A stretch of 39,770 nt of DNA from NCBI GenBank assembly GCA_963922685.1, contig CAWUJM010000011.1, forward strand, positions 1 to 39,770, written 5' to 3'. A program made the translations under genes and the position numbers. Below the pieces are notes generated by a model. That model was given only the letters and a program-made list of their open reading frames with translations. It was not told where the DNA came from and ran no database searches. Origin of the DNA: JAHDBG01 sp963922685 (lineage in GTDB: Bacteria; Pseudomonadota; Gammaproteobacteria; Chromatiales; Chromatiaceae). Positions 24,336 to 32,394 of this stretch are shown one piece after another (position 1 is the stretch's first letter; every line of letters starts with the position of its first letter).

Positions 24336-27300
24336 CACTGGCACCACCATTGTCATAGGTCCAGTGTTTGCGTGCCGGGCTATGGGTGTGTTCAGGCCAG
24401 ATGTGATAAAACCGTTCTGCACAGGTGAGACTGCCGATATTGCCGTTCGGATCGGCACTGCTGTTGCCGGTCGGATTGTCATCTTCTTCATTCTGGAAGG
24501 AGTTGTGTTTATCACCCCGGAAGCAACGCACGGAATGCGGCCAGGCATCGGTCAGGTAATAACCGTAAGATCCGTTGCGCCACATGCCATTACACAAATC
24601 CAGATCGCCTGAGCCCTTAACGTATTCGTAGTCAGAGACAAAGGCACCATTGTATTCGTCATCACCGTCAAAATATTTGTTGTAATAGGCCTCTATACCG
24701 TTGGCGTAGGTCGTGCCCTGAATATTGATCGGGCCGGGAATATGATCAAAGCCCAGATAGGTGAGTGGATTGCCGCTTTTGTCATTGTATTGAGACAGGC
24801 TGTCGCCATTCGCATGGGTGGGTGGTGGCCGGATGCCTTTTTTGATCTGGTAGCTGGTCTCGACCTGACGAACCACACCATTTTCTTCTATGTAGGGGCC
24901 GTAGATCGGGAAGCCATCGGAGGCAAAACCGACCACCCCGGACTCTGTGGCTCCGGTGAGGTCATACAATGTCTTCGGGTTGCCATGATAATGGTAATGA
25001 TGGCCTGCAGTATGGCCATTGTGATCATCGACGACATGCGCTGAGTCCGGATGATTTGCCACCCAGCGATATTGTCCCCAGGTATCGTCATCGGTAAACC
25101 GGCATTCCTGCACAAAATTGGCCCGATAGCCGGAGCCAGGTGATTGTTCCCAGGCGTAATAACAGCCACCCGGCAGGTAAGCGGATTGTACGCCGTTCAG
25201 GTACACGGCCTGCGCCTGACCGACACGGGTAAATTCAAGTCCGGGATCATCATCTTTGTGTAAGAATTGCGGCGCGGCTGGCACGGCGACGGCATGATGA
25301 TCCTGATATAAATAGTTGTTCTGCCGTGTCTCATCACCAAAGATATTATGGTTTGGCGTCCAGTTACTGACGAAGGTGCACAGTCCGTTGTCATAATCCA
25401 CAGTCAGCTGTGAGGTATAGAAGGATTCATTCTTTCCCTGAATGATATTGGCTTCATAGTTGCCGACAAATGCGGCACAACTGGGGGTCCGGTCGGTAAA
25501 ATAAAAATCGCCGGGCTGATCGCCTGTATCCGACTGGAAGGTATAGGTGGCATTGCTGTAGTCGGTACCGGCTGAGACATCCGGAGGGAAGCCATTGCGC
25601 GGTTGCGTGATATTGCCGGTCAGCTCACCGCGAATCAGGGCACCGGCCACCCGCAGTTTCAGCCAGGCCTCGGCATCTTCTTTTTTCGCTTCCGGATCGG
25701 CAATGGGTAATCCGGTTTCGTACAGTTTAGTGTCTCCGCCCAGCTTCCACAGCGTCTGTTCCGGCGGGTATCTGGTGTTGTCTGAGGTATCGACTTCGGT
25801 ACGAATAGAGATCAGTTGATAGGCGTCGTTGCGGACCGACCAGCCATCATAGATCTCACCGTTCAGTGTGGTGGAACCATCCACAGCGGAAACGGTGGTA
25901 TTATCGAATGTATCATGCGGATGACTGATCAGGCCTTTGGTGTCCTGCGATAAATAAGCCATATCGTCATCCCAGTCTGCGTACAGATAGGCACGCGCTG
26001 CGGCTGCATAGTCAGGTGCTCCTGCGCCATCGGTATCAATGAGTCTGCTGGCGAAGCTGAGACCATCATACAGGCCGCCATTGGTTGTCGGTGCCCCGGC
26101 AAGTTCAGCGATGGTCGCAAAGATATCGGTGATGCCTGCCAGGCCTGAGTCACGTACATAGTCGCTGTTTTCGCCGCTGTTTCTGGTCACCGGGTCGCCG
26201 CCAACGATGAGCGGCACCCGCAGGCCACCTTCAAATATAGAAAATTTGCCTTCATTTTCACCCATCACTGCCGGATCATATTCGGATCCCGGGCCATTAT
26301 CTCCCAGATAGATCACTATCGTATTCGCACGTTCCTGCTCAGTCAGTGCATTCAGGAAGTTACCCAATTCTGTGTCAACGGCTTCTATCGAAGCGATATA
26401 GCAGTGTCGTGACCATACGGAGCCCCGGCCACAGTTTCTTAAGGTCTTTACGTCTTCCTGATAATGTAGTTCTTCCGGTGGAATGTGGATCGGCGCATGC
26501 GGCGCAAAATGCGACAGAGTGACAAACCAGGGTGCGTCCGGTTTAGCCTGCCGGGTGTTCTGAACCCAGGCGATGGCCTGATCTGTCAGGTAAGTCGTTG
26601 CATATTCTGTGATGACTTCAGTTTGTGTTTCTGTATTTGCATCATACGGATCTCTGAACAGGTCCCAGCTGTAATAGCCTTCAGCACCGCTCAGATTGCC
26701 TCTGAGATGGCCGCGAAAATAGGGGATACCTGCATGTGCCGGTGCACTGAGTGTCTGGCCATTGTCAACAACATCGTCTGTGCCCAAGTTCCATTTGCCG
26801 AAGAAGGCCATTTCGTAGTCTTCTGAAGTCGTGTTGTTTGCCAGATACTGGAAGACAGACTCCTGTACGGCGGAGAACAGGTTTTCGTCTCCGTTATTGG
26901 TAATGCCGGTGTTCACACCGTACTGTCCACTTAACAGGGCCGCGCGTGTCGTGGTGCAGGATGGCGTTGCCCACACATTCTGAAAAATAACGCCGTTTTC
27001 TGCTATGCCATTCAGGATGGGGGTCTGTGCCGTCACTGAATCTGTCGGGGCATACGCATACAGGTCTGTGGAATCAATACCCTGATCATCTGTCAGCACC
27101 AGCAGGATATTCGGTTGTGTCGTCTGTGCGACAGATTTTGCGGTAAAGGTCGCAGTGAAATGGCAGTCGCTGGTAATCGGATTGGTTGTATAAGTCTGGT
27201 TGTCCGCGTTATAACTACCCCCGCAGCTGGAGGGCGTTGCGACCATGCCTGAGTATTGATGATCGGCGGCAGGTGTCAGGACGAATGAGGCAGTCTCGTT

Positions 27301-27705
27301 ATAACGGATGGTCTGACTGGTTGCGGAGCTGGTTGACCCGTTACCGGTAATGGAAAGCTGTACTGTATAGTTCTGTAATCCGAAGCTTGCTGTGATGGTG
27401 CAGTCTGCTGCCAGATCTTCAACCCGGTAGGTGGTATCTGTCAGTGTGCCGCTACAGCCTGATATTTCGTTTATCTTATAACCTGTATCAGGTGTCAGTG
27501 TGAATTCAGCGGAGCCGCCGACATCAACAGTCTGACTGGTCTCAGGGGTGATGGCACCGCCTGCTCCGACATCCAGACTGATCGTATAAGATGTTTTGTC
27601 ATCATTTGCGTTTTCTCCGCTACCTTCTGTTTCCTGACAGCCTGTGATCACCAGCAGGCCCAGGCCCAGCAGGCTGATTTTTTTTACATGTTGATATGTC
27701 AGCAT
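24310..27705 (-). CDS. Lipoprotein sulfatase with C-terminal YHYH domain
   Basis: A 1131-residue surface or periplasmic enzyme. Residues 1-23 are a lipoprotein signal (VITGC, Cys23). Two Cys-containing repeats (about 40-110 and 112-190) resemble the InlB-B/'bacterial repeat' type seen in exported proteins. The sulfatase domain spans about 197-600: metal-binding LTDDQG (204-209), formylglycine site CTTTR (250-254), FGKW (302-305), SHFAPHAP and LGDNG (467-471). The C-terminal part (about 720-1110) includes HHYHYHGNP (902-910) and GFPIYGP, typical of YHYH proteins. A cysteine-type site fits the adjacent FGE. The substrate cannot be told from sequence. AGGGAGA gives a strong ribosome-binding site. 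Confidence 0.88.
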   Translation of the reverse strand: MLTYQHVKKISLLGLGLLVITGCQETEGSGENANDDKTSYTISLDVGAGGAITPETSQTVDVGGSAEFTLTPDTGYKINEISGCSGTLTDTTYRVEDLAADCTITASFGLQNYTVQLSITGNGSTSSATSQTIRYNETASFVLTPAADHQYSGMVATPSSCGGSYNADNQTYTTNPITSDCHFTATFTAKSVAQTTQPNILLVLTDDQGIDSTDLYAYAPTDSVTAQTPILNGIAENGVIFQNVWATPSCTTTRAALLSGQYGVNTGITNNGDENLFSAVQESVFQYLANNTTSEDYEMAFFGKWNLGTDDVVDNGQTLSAPAHAGIPYFRGHLRGNLSGAEGYYSWDLFRDPYDANTETQTEVITEYATTYLTDQAIAWVQNTRQAKPDAPWFVTLSHFAPHAPIHIPPEELHYQEDVKTLRNCGRGSVWSRHCYIASIEAVDTELGNFLNALTEQERANTIVIYLGDNGPGSEYDPAVMGENEGKFSIFEGGLRVPLIVGGDPVTRNSGENSDYVRDSGLAGITDIFATIAELAGAPTTNGGLYDGLSFASRLIDTDGAGAPDYAAAARAYLYADWDDDMAYLSQDTKGLISHPHDTFDNTTVSAVDGSTTLNGEIYDGWSVRNDAYQLISIRTEVDTSDNTRYPPEQTLWKLGGDTKLYETGLPIADPEAKKEDAEAWLKLRVAGALIRGELTGNITQPRNGFPPDVSAGTDYSNATYTFQSDTGDQPGDFYFTDRTPSCAAFVGNYEANIIQGKNESFYTSQLTVDYDNGLCTFVSNWTPNHNIFGDETRQNNYLYQDHHAVAVPAAPQFLHKDDDPGLEFTRVGQAQAVYLNGVQSAYLPGGCYYAWEQSPGSGYRANFVQECRFTDDDTWGQYRWVANHPDSAHVVDDHNGHTAGHHYHYHGNPKTLYDLTGATESGVVGFASDGFPIYGPYIEENGVVRQVETSYQIKKGIRPPPTHANGDSLSQYNDKSGNPLTYLGFDHIPGPINIQGTTYANGIEAYYNKYFDGDDEYNGAFVSDYEYVKGSGDLDLCNGMWRNGSYGYYLTDAWPHSVRCFRGDKHNSFQNEEDDNPTGNSSADPNGNIGSLTCAERFYHIWPEHTHSPARKHWTYDNGGASDDNCEYGD

Positions 27706-27744
27706 GTTAATTCTCCCTGCATTCGCAGTTCATAATACAAGCGG

Positions 27745-27957
27745 TTATGCTGCCCACCCGGTTGATGTTTTACGCCGGGCATTGTGCAGGGTGTCAGGAT
27801 ACAGGTAGTCTGACTCTGTTTTTGTATCCTGCATCAGTTGATATCGTGCGTAAGCCTGGTGCCGTTGACGTATTTCGGCGCTGTCTTGTGCTACGACAAG
27901 CTCGCCGGTTTCATAAGCTGCCAGAATGTCACGTTCTTCGGCATCTGGTGTGTTCAT
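27745..27957 (-). CDS. Putative antitoxin of a BrnT-like pair
   Basis: A 70-residue protein. The first half (DAEERDILAAYETGELV, then RQRHQAYARYQ) resembles the N-terminal part of small antitoxins of the type that precede or follow BrnT-like toxins. Such antitoxins usually continue with a ribbon-helix-helix or similar DNA-binding region of about 30 residues (K-R-x-N-I-R-L-S type); here the C-terminus is instead YLYPDTLHNARRKTSTG and I see no such motif, so the protein may be shortened or altered. The start overlaps the toxin stop by four bases. Function is inferred from size, order and coupling. Confidence 0.55.
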   Translation of the reverse strand: MNTPDAEERDILAAYETGELVVAQDSAEIRQRHQAYARYQLMQDTKTESDYLYPDTLHNARRKTSTGWAA

Positions 27958-28232
27958 ATGTTTTTCCTGAGGTAGTGGCGGGTCGCTTTTCGACTTGGGA
28001 TAATGGTCTTCAGAAAAATTTTGGTGTCAGTTTCAACAAAAGGTATAAGGTGGACATAATCCTTTATCAGGATTGCGTGTATCTTTTGTCCGGGATAACG
28101 GATTTGATCCGGGTGGTCATAGGTCTCCAGAATATCGCCTGATTCGATATATCTGATCACATCCTCGAACTGAATGTTACGCTCAGCTGAAAGCTCGATA
28201 TTTTTATCGAAGTTCCAGCGGATGTGTTTCAT
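27954..28232 (-). CDS. BrnT-like toxin candidate
   Basis: A 92-residue basic protein. The opening KHIRWNFDKNIELSAERNI is followed by QFEDVIRYIESGDILE, which resembles the W-x-x-x-K-N...F-E-D-V pattern of BrnT-type toxins (RelE-like ribonuclease fold); the later HAILIKDYVHLIPFVE and KTIIPSRKATRHYL are the expected beta strands and the basic tail. Toxin-first order with an overlapping downstream partner is the brnTA layout. It starts eight bases after the methyltransferase stop. Activity is not shown by sequence alone. Confidence 0.65.
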   Translation of the reverse strand: MKHIRWNFDKNIELSAERNIQFEDVIRYIESGDILETYDHPDQIRYPGQKIHAILIKDYVHLIPFVETDTKIFLKTIIPSRKATRHYLRKNI

Positions 28233-28240
28233 ATCCGTGT

Positions 28241-28861
28241 TTATTGTTTAGTGGCTAGTGCAACGGTATGGGTGGCACCCTGTTTGATTTTGGTATGATT
28301 ACCGAACAAGGTTCTGAATGTCCGTTTGATAAAATGCCGCAGTCCGTTCACCACCACCACATAGCATCTGCCACCTGATGCCAGATGTCGATGGATATCG
28401 TGGAAAAAGATGTAATAATGTTCTTTGTTACTTTTTGCCGGCAGGTTGCTGGCGACCAGGGTGAAGGTTTGTGGCGGTATGTGTTGTAGTCCGTTGCTGA
28501 GTATCACGTCGGCATTGTGTATCCGGTTCCGTTGCAGGTTTGCCCTGGCATAGTCAACCGCAACGAAGTCTTTGTCGACCAGACAGCAATGTGTTGCATG
28601 CTGCGCCATTACCATACCCAGCGGGCCATAGCCGCAGCCCAGGTCTAATGCCCGGTCAGTCGGATGAATGGGTATGTTTTGTATCAGCATTCGGGTGCCG
28701 GTGTCAATCCCTTTGGGCGAAAATAATCCCCAGGTGGTGTGAAACTGGTAGTCCTGTCCGCGTAGTTGTTCAGTAAAGATGATATCCTGACGCAGTTGTT
28801 CGATATCGGCCGGTTGATGGTCAGGGGTGCCCTGCGGTGCGCCTCTACTGTGGTGGTTCAA
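28241..28861 (-). CDS. Class I SAM methyltransferase (RsmC/YbxB-like)
   Basis: A Rossmann-fold methyltransferase of the small-domain group that includes rRNA guanine methyltransferases. Motif I is LDLGCGYGPLG, preceded by the family feature FSPKGIDTGTRML. The catalytic NPPY-type motif is replaced by NLPAKSNKEHYY, so the target cannot be assumed. No ATG is available near the N-terminus; TTG codons at 28861 and 28909 are possible starts, and 28861 is preferred because it overlaps btuF by only 17 bases and has GAGA upstream (206 residues). Neighbouring genes give no hint to its substrate. Confidence 0.75.
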   Translation of the reverse strand: MNHHSRGAPQGTPDHQPADIEQLRQDIIFTEQLRGQDYQFHTTWGLFSPKGIDTGTRMLIQNIPIHPTDRALDLGCGYGPLGMVMAQHATHCCLVDKDFVAVDYARANLQRNRIHNADVILSNGLQHIPPQTFTLVASNLPAKSNKEHYYIFFHDIHRHLASGGRCYVVVVNGLRHFIKRTFRTLFGNHTKIKQGATHTVALATKQ

Positions 28862-29612
28862 ACGTTGTCTCTGTGGGTGGGTGTTGACAGAGTTGCTGGA
28901 TCGTATCAATCAGTGCCGGGCCGGGGCGGCTGAGATCGGGCAGGCTGAGGTGTGCGTTACCGGGCTGGCTGGATAATCGGGGTACTATGCGCTGGCTGGC
29001 TTCGGCCTCTGCTTCGACTGCGAACACGCCTTGTCGGACAGGGTGATATGTATTGCGCAGGCCGGCATGATGCAGGACGTCATTCAGCCAGTGTTGTCCG
29101 CCAATGGTTAAGGCAGGCTTGTTCCACAGGCTGAGGTAAACAGCTTCGGGGTCTGGTCTTATACAGCTGTTGCGGAGTGCCTGGAGAAAGTGTTGTGCAG
29201 CCTGTTCTGCTGTCTCTGTCAGTCCAGTCAGTGCGCCGATAGCACGCATCTGGTCGGCCAGGTCACGCAATTGGACGGGTTCACTGTGGAAGACAGGTAT
29301 GTCCTGAGTGGCCAGCCAGGCCAGATCGCTGGGACGATTGCCGGAGGTCCAGGCGATCACCAGGTCCGGTGCCAGTTGCAGGATGCGTTCGCGGTCTATC
29401 CCGCCGAAGGTGCTGAGGCGGGGGATGGATTCGGGCAGGTCAGGTGAATAGGCTGCTGCGGCAACCAGAAGATGTTCACCACTGATTGCCTGTACCAGTT
29501 CAGTGGCATGTGGTGATAGTGTGATAATCCGGGGTTGTGCCCAGACAGCAGAACAGAGCAGGCTGATCAGAATATACTGAGCAGCGCGGTGAATGCGATG
29601 ACACCAGTCCAC
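28845..29612 (-). CDS. btuF: Cobalamin-type periplasmic binding protein
   Basis: A 255-residue ABC-transporter binding protein of the BtuF/FecB fold. A signal peptide (about 1-25, ending SAVWA) precedes the first strand RIITLSPHATELVQAI, typical of BtuF, followed by STFGGIDRERILQLAPDLVIAW and a second lobe with IGGQHWLNDVLHHAGLRN. GTG start; it overlaps ampE by 46 bases. The permease btuC is 9 kb away on the other strand, and no ATPase gene lies in the window. Vitamin B12 is the probable ligand; heme or siderophore binding cannot be excluded. Confidence 0.82.
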   Translation of the reverse strand: MDWCHRIHRAAQYILISLLCSAVWAQPRIITLSPHATELVQAISGEHLLVAAAAYSPDLPESIPRLSTFGGIDRERILQLAPDLVIAWTSGNRPSDLAWLATQDIPVFHSEPVQLRDLADQMRAIGALTGLTETAEQAAQHFLQALRNSCIRPDPEAVYLSLWNKPALTIGGQHWLNDVLHHAGLRNTYHPVRQGVFAVEAEAEASQRIVPRLSSQPGNAHLSLPDLSRPGPALIDTIQQLCQHPPTETTFEPPQ

Positions 29613-30415
29613 AATATTATCGTCCGTCTGATCAGTGCCGCATGGGCCAGTATGCCTTCACGTCCTGTGGTGGTGTGATCGGCCAGTGCGGCCTGGCCGG
29701 TAGTCTGCAATAAGGCGGTATGGTTCCAGGTGTGTTCCCGCTCCAGTGTCTGCCATGTGTTGATCACGGCTTCAAAATGACCGGTTACAGCATAACCTAA
29801 TGCGGTGATGCGTGCTGGCAGCCAGTTGACCCAGCCATGCAGCCGACGCAGGCCTTTGGCCAGTGCGGGCTTAACTGCAGTGGTATCGGATAATGATACC
29901 AGGTGGTCCAGCACACGATACAGTACAGCACCGATGGCACCGCACAGGATAAATCCGATGACAGGCCCGATCAGTGCCCGGTTTGCCTGGATCAGCAGGC
30001 CCTGTTTGATCTGATGGTCCGGATCCTGGTGATGTGGATCCAATTCTGCAAAATAACTGGCAATCTGATTGGTGCGCTGATGCTGTCCGGCGGCCCGTGC
30101 CTGCAGGTAGGCTTCAAGGTCGCGTCCGAGGTTGCGTGGTCCGAAGCTGAACAGCAGGGCGGCCAGTCCGAATGCCCAGACGAATAGTGTGCCCAGCGCC
30201 GGCATGATGACGAACTGACAGAGGATCACCAGTAACACCAGTGGTATCAGCAGCCAGTTCGGGCTGGCCAGGTGCTGAGCAAAGCGAGCCATGGGTTTTG
30301 TGGCGAGTGCTCGCTGATAACAGGTGATGAATACATCGCCTTCGCGCCAGCAGCTGACATTCCAGACGATATGTTCCAGGCATAATGCCAGGATCAGTGT
30401 GATTGCTGTGATCAT
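29567..30415 (-). CDS. ampE: AmpE/CobD-family inner-membrane protein
   Basis: A 282-residue membrane protein with about four helices (near 2-14, 54-92, 150-168 and 262-282). The conserved FSFGPRNLGRDLEAYL segment (89-104) and LPARITALGYAVTGHFE match AmpE, a relative of the cobalamin enzyme CbiB/CobD. E. coli AmpE has been linked to beta-lactamase regulation, but no ampD or ampC is near. Here it is beside btuF, as CobD-family genes often are, so a link to cobalamin metabolism is an alternative reading. ATG at 30415, 32 bases after ispD. Confidence 0.72.
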   Translation of the reverse strand: MITAITLILALCLEHIVWNVSCWREGDVFITCYQRALATKPMARFAQHLASPNWLLIPLVLLVILCQFVIMPALGTLFVWAFGLAALLFSFGPRNLGRDLEAYLQARAAGQHQRTNQIASYFAELDPHHQDPDHQIKQGLLIQANRALIGPVIGFILCGAIGAVLYRVLDHLVSLSDTTAVKPALAKGLRRLHGWVNWLPARITALGYAVTGHFEAVINTWQTLEREHTWNHTALLQTTGQAALADHTTTGREGILAHAALIRRTIILWTGVIAFTALLSIF

Positions 30416-30447
30416 AAACAGGCACTCTTCAGGCTTGCAGCATCGGT

Positions 30448-31125
30448 TCAGATCGGTGTGGCTGCAAGATCTTCGGGATAGGTGATTTTACGGTTGTCAG
30501 CACGACCTGATACCATCAGCATCGTTTCACCTGCCCATTCCAGCACACTGGCTTCGTCGGTCATTGGCAGGTTGGCGGCACAGGCAGCCTGTAAATGCTG
30601 ATACAGCAGGCCGAACCGACACATCTGCGGTGTGAATGCATGCCAGATATGGCTGCGGTCCAGTGTGTTGCTGATCGTGCCCTGTGCAGTCACCCGTTTG
30701 AGCGTGTCAGCAACAGGTCGACCCAGCAGGCCACCTGCTGCAGTCGGGTGGGTCGCGACCTGCGTGATCAGGTGGGTCAGGTCATCCGGATGCAGATAAG
30801 GCCGGGCGGCATCATGTACCAGCACCCAGTCTTCCGGGTCAGCCTGTGCTGCGAGTGTGTGTAGTGCATTCAGGACTGAGTTCTGCCGTTCGGCACCGCC
30901 GACAACGCATACAATATCAGGATGGCAGGCAAACCGGGTTTGTGCCCATCTGTGATCATCCGGGCTGAGTGCAACACAGGTCTGCCGGATGGTCGGGTGT
31001 GCAATCAGCGGTGCCAGTGCATGGTCAATCACTTGCTGATCACCCAGCGGCAGATATTGTTTCGGGATGGTGCTCTGCATGCGCTGGCCGACACCAGCTG
31101 CCGGGACGACTGCCCAGTTAGTCAT
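30448..31125 (-). CDS. ispD: 2-C-methyl-D-erythritol 4-phosphate cytidylyltransferase
   Basis: Third step of the MEP isoprenoid pathway: joins CTP and methylerythritol phosphate. The 225 residues have the nucleotide-binding start VVPAAGVGQRMQSTIPKQYL, then GGAERQNSVLNAL, VHDAARPYL and TDEASVLEW, all typical. Its start overlaps ftsB by eight bases, the standard ftsB-ispD pair of Gammaproteobacteria. The usual third member ispF is not downstream; ampE follows. ispE is encoded elsewhere in the window. Confidence 0.96.
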   Translation of the reverse strand: MTNWAVVPAAGVGQRMQSTIPKQYLPLGDQQVIDHALAPLIAHPTIRQTCVALSPDDHRWAQTRFACHPDIVCVVGGAERQNSVLNALHTLAAQADPEDWVLVHDAARPYLHPDDLTHLITQVATHPTAAGGLLGRPVADTLKRVTAQGTISNTLDRSHIWHAFTPQMCRFGLLYQHLQAACAANLPMTDEASVLEWAGETMLMVSGRADNRKITYPEDLAATPI

Positions 31126-31396
31126 GCTGCCGGATCAGCTGAAAATAGGTTTCTCCGGGTCGCACCAGGCCCAGATCATAACGTGCGCGGGCCCCCACGG
31201 CCTCTTTGTGTTGCTGCAGATAGCGGATTTCAGCCAGCAGGGCCTGATTACGTTGGTGTTGTGTTGCCAGCGTTTGTTGTTGTGCTGCCTGCTGTTGCTG
31301 CAAACGATGTACATCGGCCAGGCTGCCGACCCCGATCCAGAGTGGATAGTGCAGCATCAGGAGCACAATGATTAAGCCAGAGTTGAGTAAATTCAC
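31118..31396 (-). CDS. ftsB: Cell division protein FtsB
   Basis: A 92-residue bitopic divisome protein. It has one transmembrane helix (about 5-24), followed by a Gln-rich coiled coil (about 27-65) and the conserved C-terminal segment RYDLGLVRPGETYFQL. GTG start. It normally works with FtsL and FtsQ in septal peptidoglycan synthesis. The gene usually follows eno; here the upstream gene is the Rpn-family nuclease, 14 bases away. Length and ispD coupling make the assignment firm. Confidence 0.9.
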   Translation of the reverse strand: MNLLNSGLIIVLLMLHYPLWIGVGSLADVHRLQQQQAAQQQTLATQHQRNQALLAEIRYLQQHKEAVGARARYDLGLVRPGETYFQLIRQHD

Positions 31397-31410
31397 GCGA
31401 CAGCATCATG

Positions 31411-32394
31411 TCAGGCGGTGTGTGTGGCGATTCTCTGCACGTCATCAGCCGATAATCCGGTCACTCGCTGGATGAGCTGCGGATCGGTGCCTTCATGTAA
31501 CAGGTTGGTTGCGACTGTTTGCAGGCTTTTCTGTTGTCCACGCTGCATTCCTTCCTGTATACCTTCCTGTCTGCCTTCCTGTATACCCTCTTGTTTGCCT
31601 TCCTGTCTGCCTTCCTGCATTCCCTGAGCCTTCAGGGCTTCGCCAATGGTCATGATATTCTCCCTTTGTTCCGGTGCAAGTTTGTCTGCGATCTGCTGAA
31701 ATGCCTGCAGTGGATCTTCAGTTCTGGCGGTCAGTTGATAATATTGCATCAGTGTCTGCAACATTTCCAGGCCACTGGTTTCCTGCGTGATGCTGCGTAA
31801 AAATGCTGCTGGCAGGGCAATCAGTGCCGATAAGACATCCTGATCTGTGACATGCTTGAAAAAATAACTGAGCAGGCCAGCCCGATCCTGTTGCAACAGA
31901 GCGGCATCGGGTTGTTGCCGCACATCAATCAGTTGTGGTGGGCCCTGCAGTGTGTGTCTGGCATGTTCCGGCGTGCGAAAACGTAAATTCAGATCGTACG
32001 GGTAAGGCGTGGTGTAACCATGATAGAACACCATGGTGTGGATTGGTGGCAACCAGTCTTCGTGTGCATGTGGCAGCAGGATACTCGCCTTGTATTGCAG
32101 CAGGCGTATAGCCATGGTGCGATCCGGTGTGCTCTGGTGTTCGACCAGCGTGTACAGATAGGCTGTTTCTCCCAGCGTGTCAGGATCGCATAATCTGACC
32201 CGATACAGAATATCGCTGTGCAGCTTCTTAAACAGACTGGTCACACGGCTGCCGGATTGCAGTTCCAGAGTATTCAGATCAACTTTGTTCTGCCAGTGCG
32301 GTTCCAGATATTGCCGGAAGAAGGCCAGTGCATTCGCAGGCTGTTGCATGACTTTCTGGAAACATCTGTCATGTGGGTTCTGAACTTCATCCAT
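31411..32394 (-). CDS. Rpn-family recombination-promoting nuclease
   Basis: A 327-residue member of the Rpn/PDDEXK 'transposase-like' family, whose E. coli members are DNA endonucleases that stimulate RecA-independent recombination. The start HDRCFQKVMQQPANALAFF is the Rpn opening; FKKLHSDILYRV, then TAYLYTLVEHQSTPD, give the PD-(D/E)XK acidic residues and E-x-Q. Residues about 250-290 are a repeated QEG stretch. ATG at 32394 overlaps the gcvPB stop by eight bases; a longer frame is read through gcvPB. It splits what would otherwise be housekeeping genes and has probably been inserted. Often multi-copy in genomes. Confidence 0.82.
   Translation of the reverse strand: MDEVQNPHDRCFQKVMQQPANALAFFRQYLEPHWQNKVDLNTLELQSGSRVTSLFKKLHSDILYRVRLCDPDTLGETAYLYTLVEHQSTPDRTMAIRLLQYKASILLPHAHEDWLPPIHTMVFYHGYTTPYPYDLNLRFRTPEHARHTLQGPPQLIDVRQQPDAALLQQDRAGLLSYFFKHVTDQDVLSALIALPAAFLRSITQETSGLEMLQTLMQYYQLTARTEDPLQAFQQIADKLAPEQRENIMTIGEALKAQGMQEGRQEGKQEGIQEGRQEGIQEGMQRGQQKSLQTVATNLLHEGTDPQLIQRVTGLSADDVQRIATHTA
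31543..31626 (-). repeat. 12-base tandem repeat inside the Rpn-type gene
   Basis: Seven imperfect 12-base units of the type CTGTMTRCCTTC on the plus strand. In the gene they encode consecutive four-residue units of the form x-Q-E-G. Because 12 is a multiple of three, gain or loss of units changes only the length of the protein tail. Similar QEG tails occur in other Rpn proteins. Confidence 0.85.
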
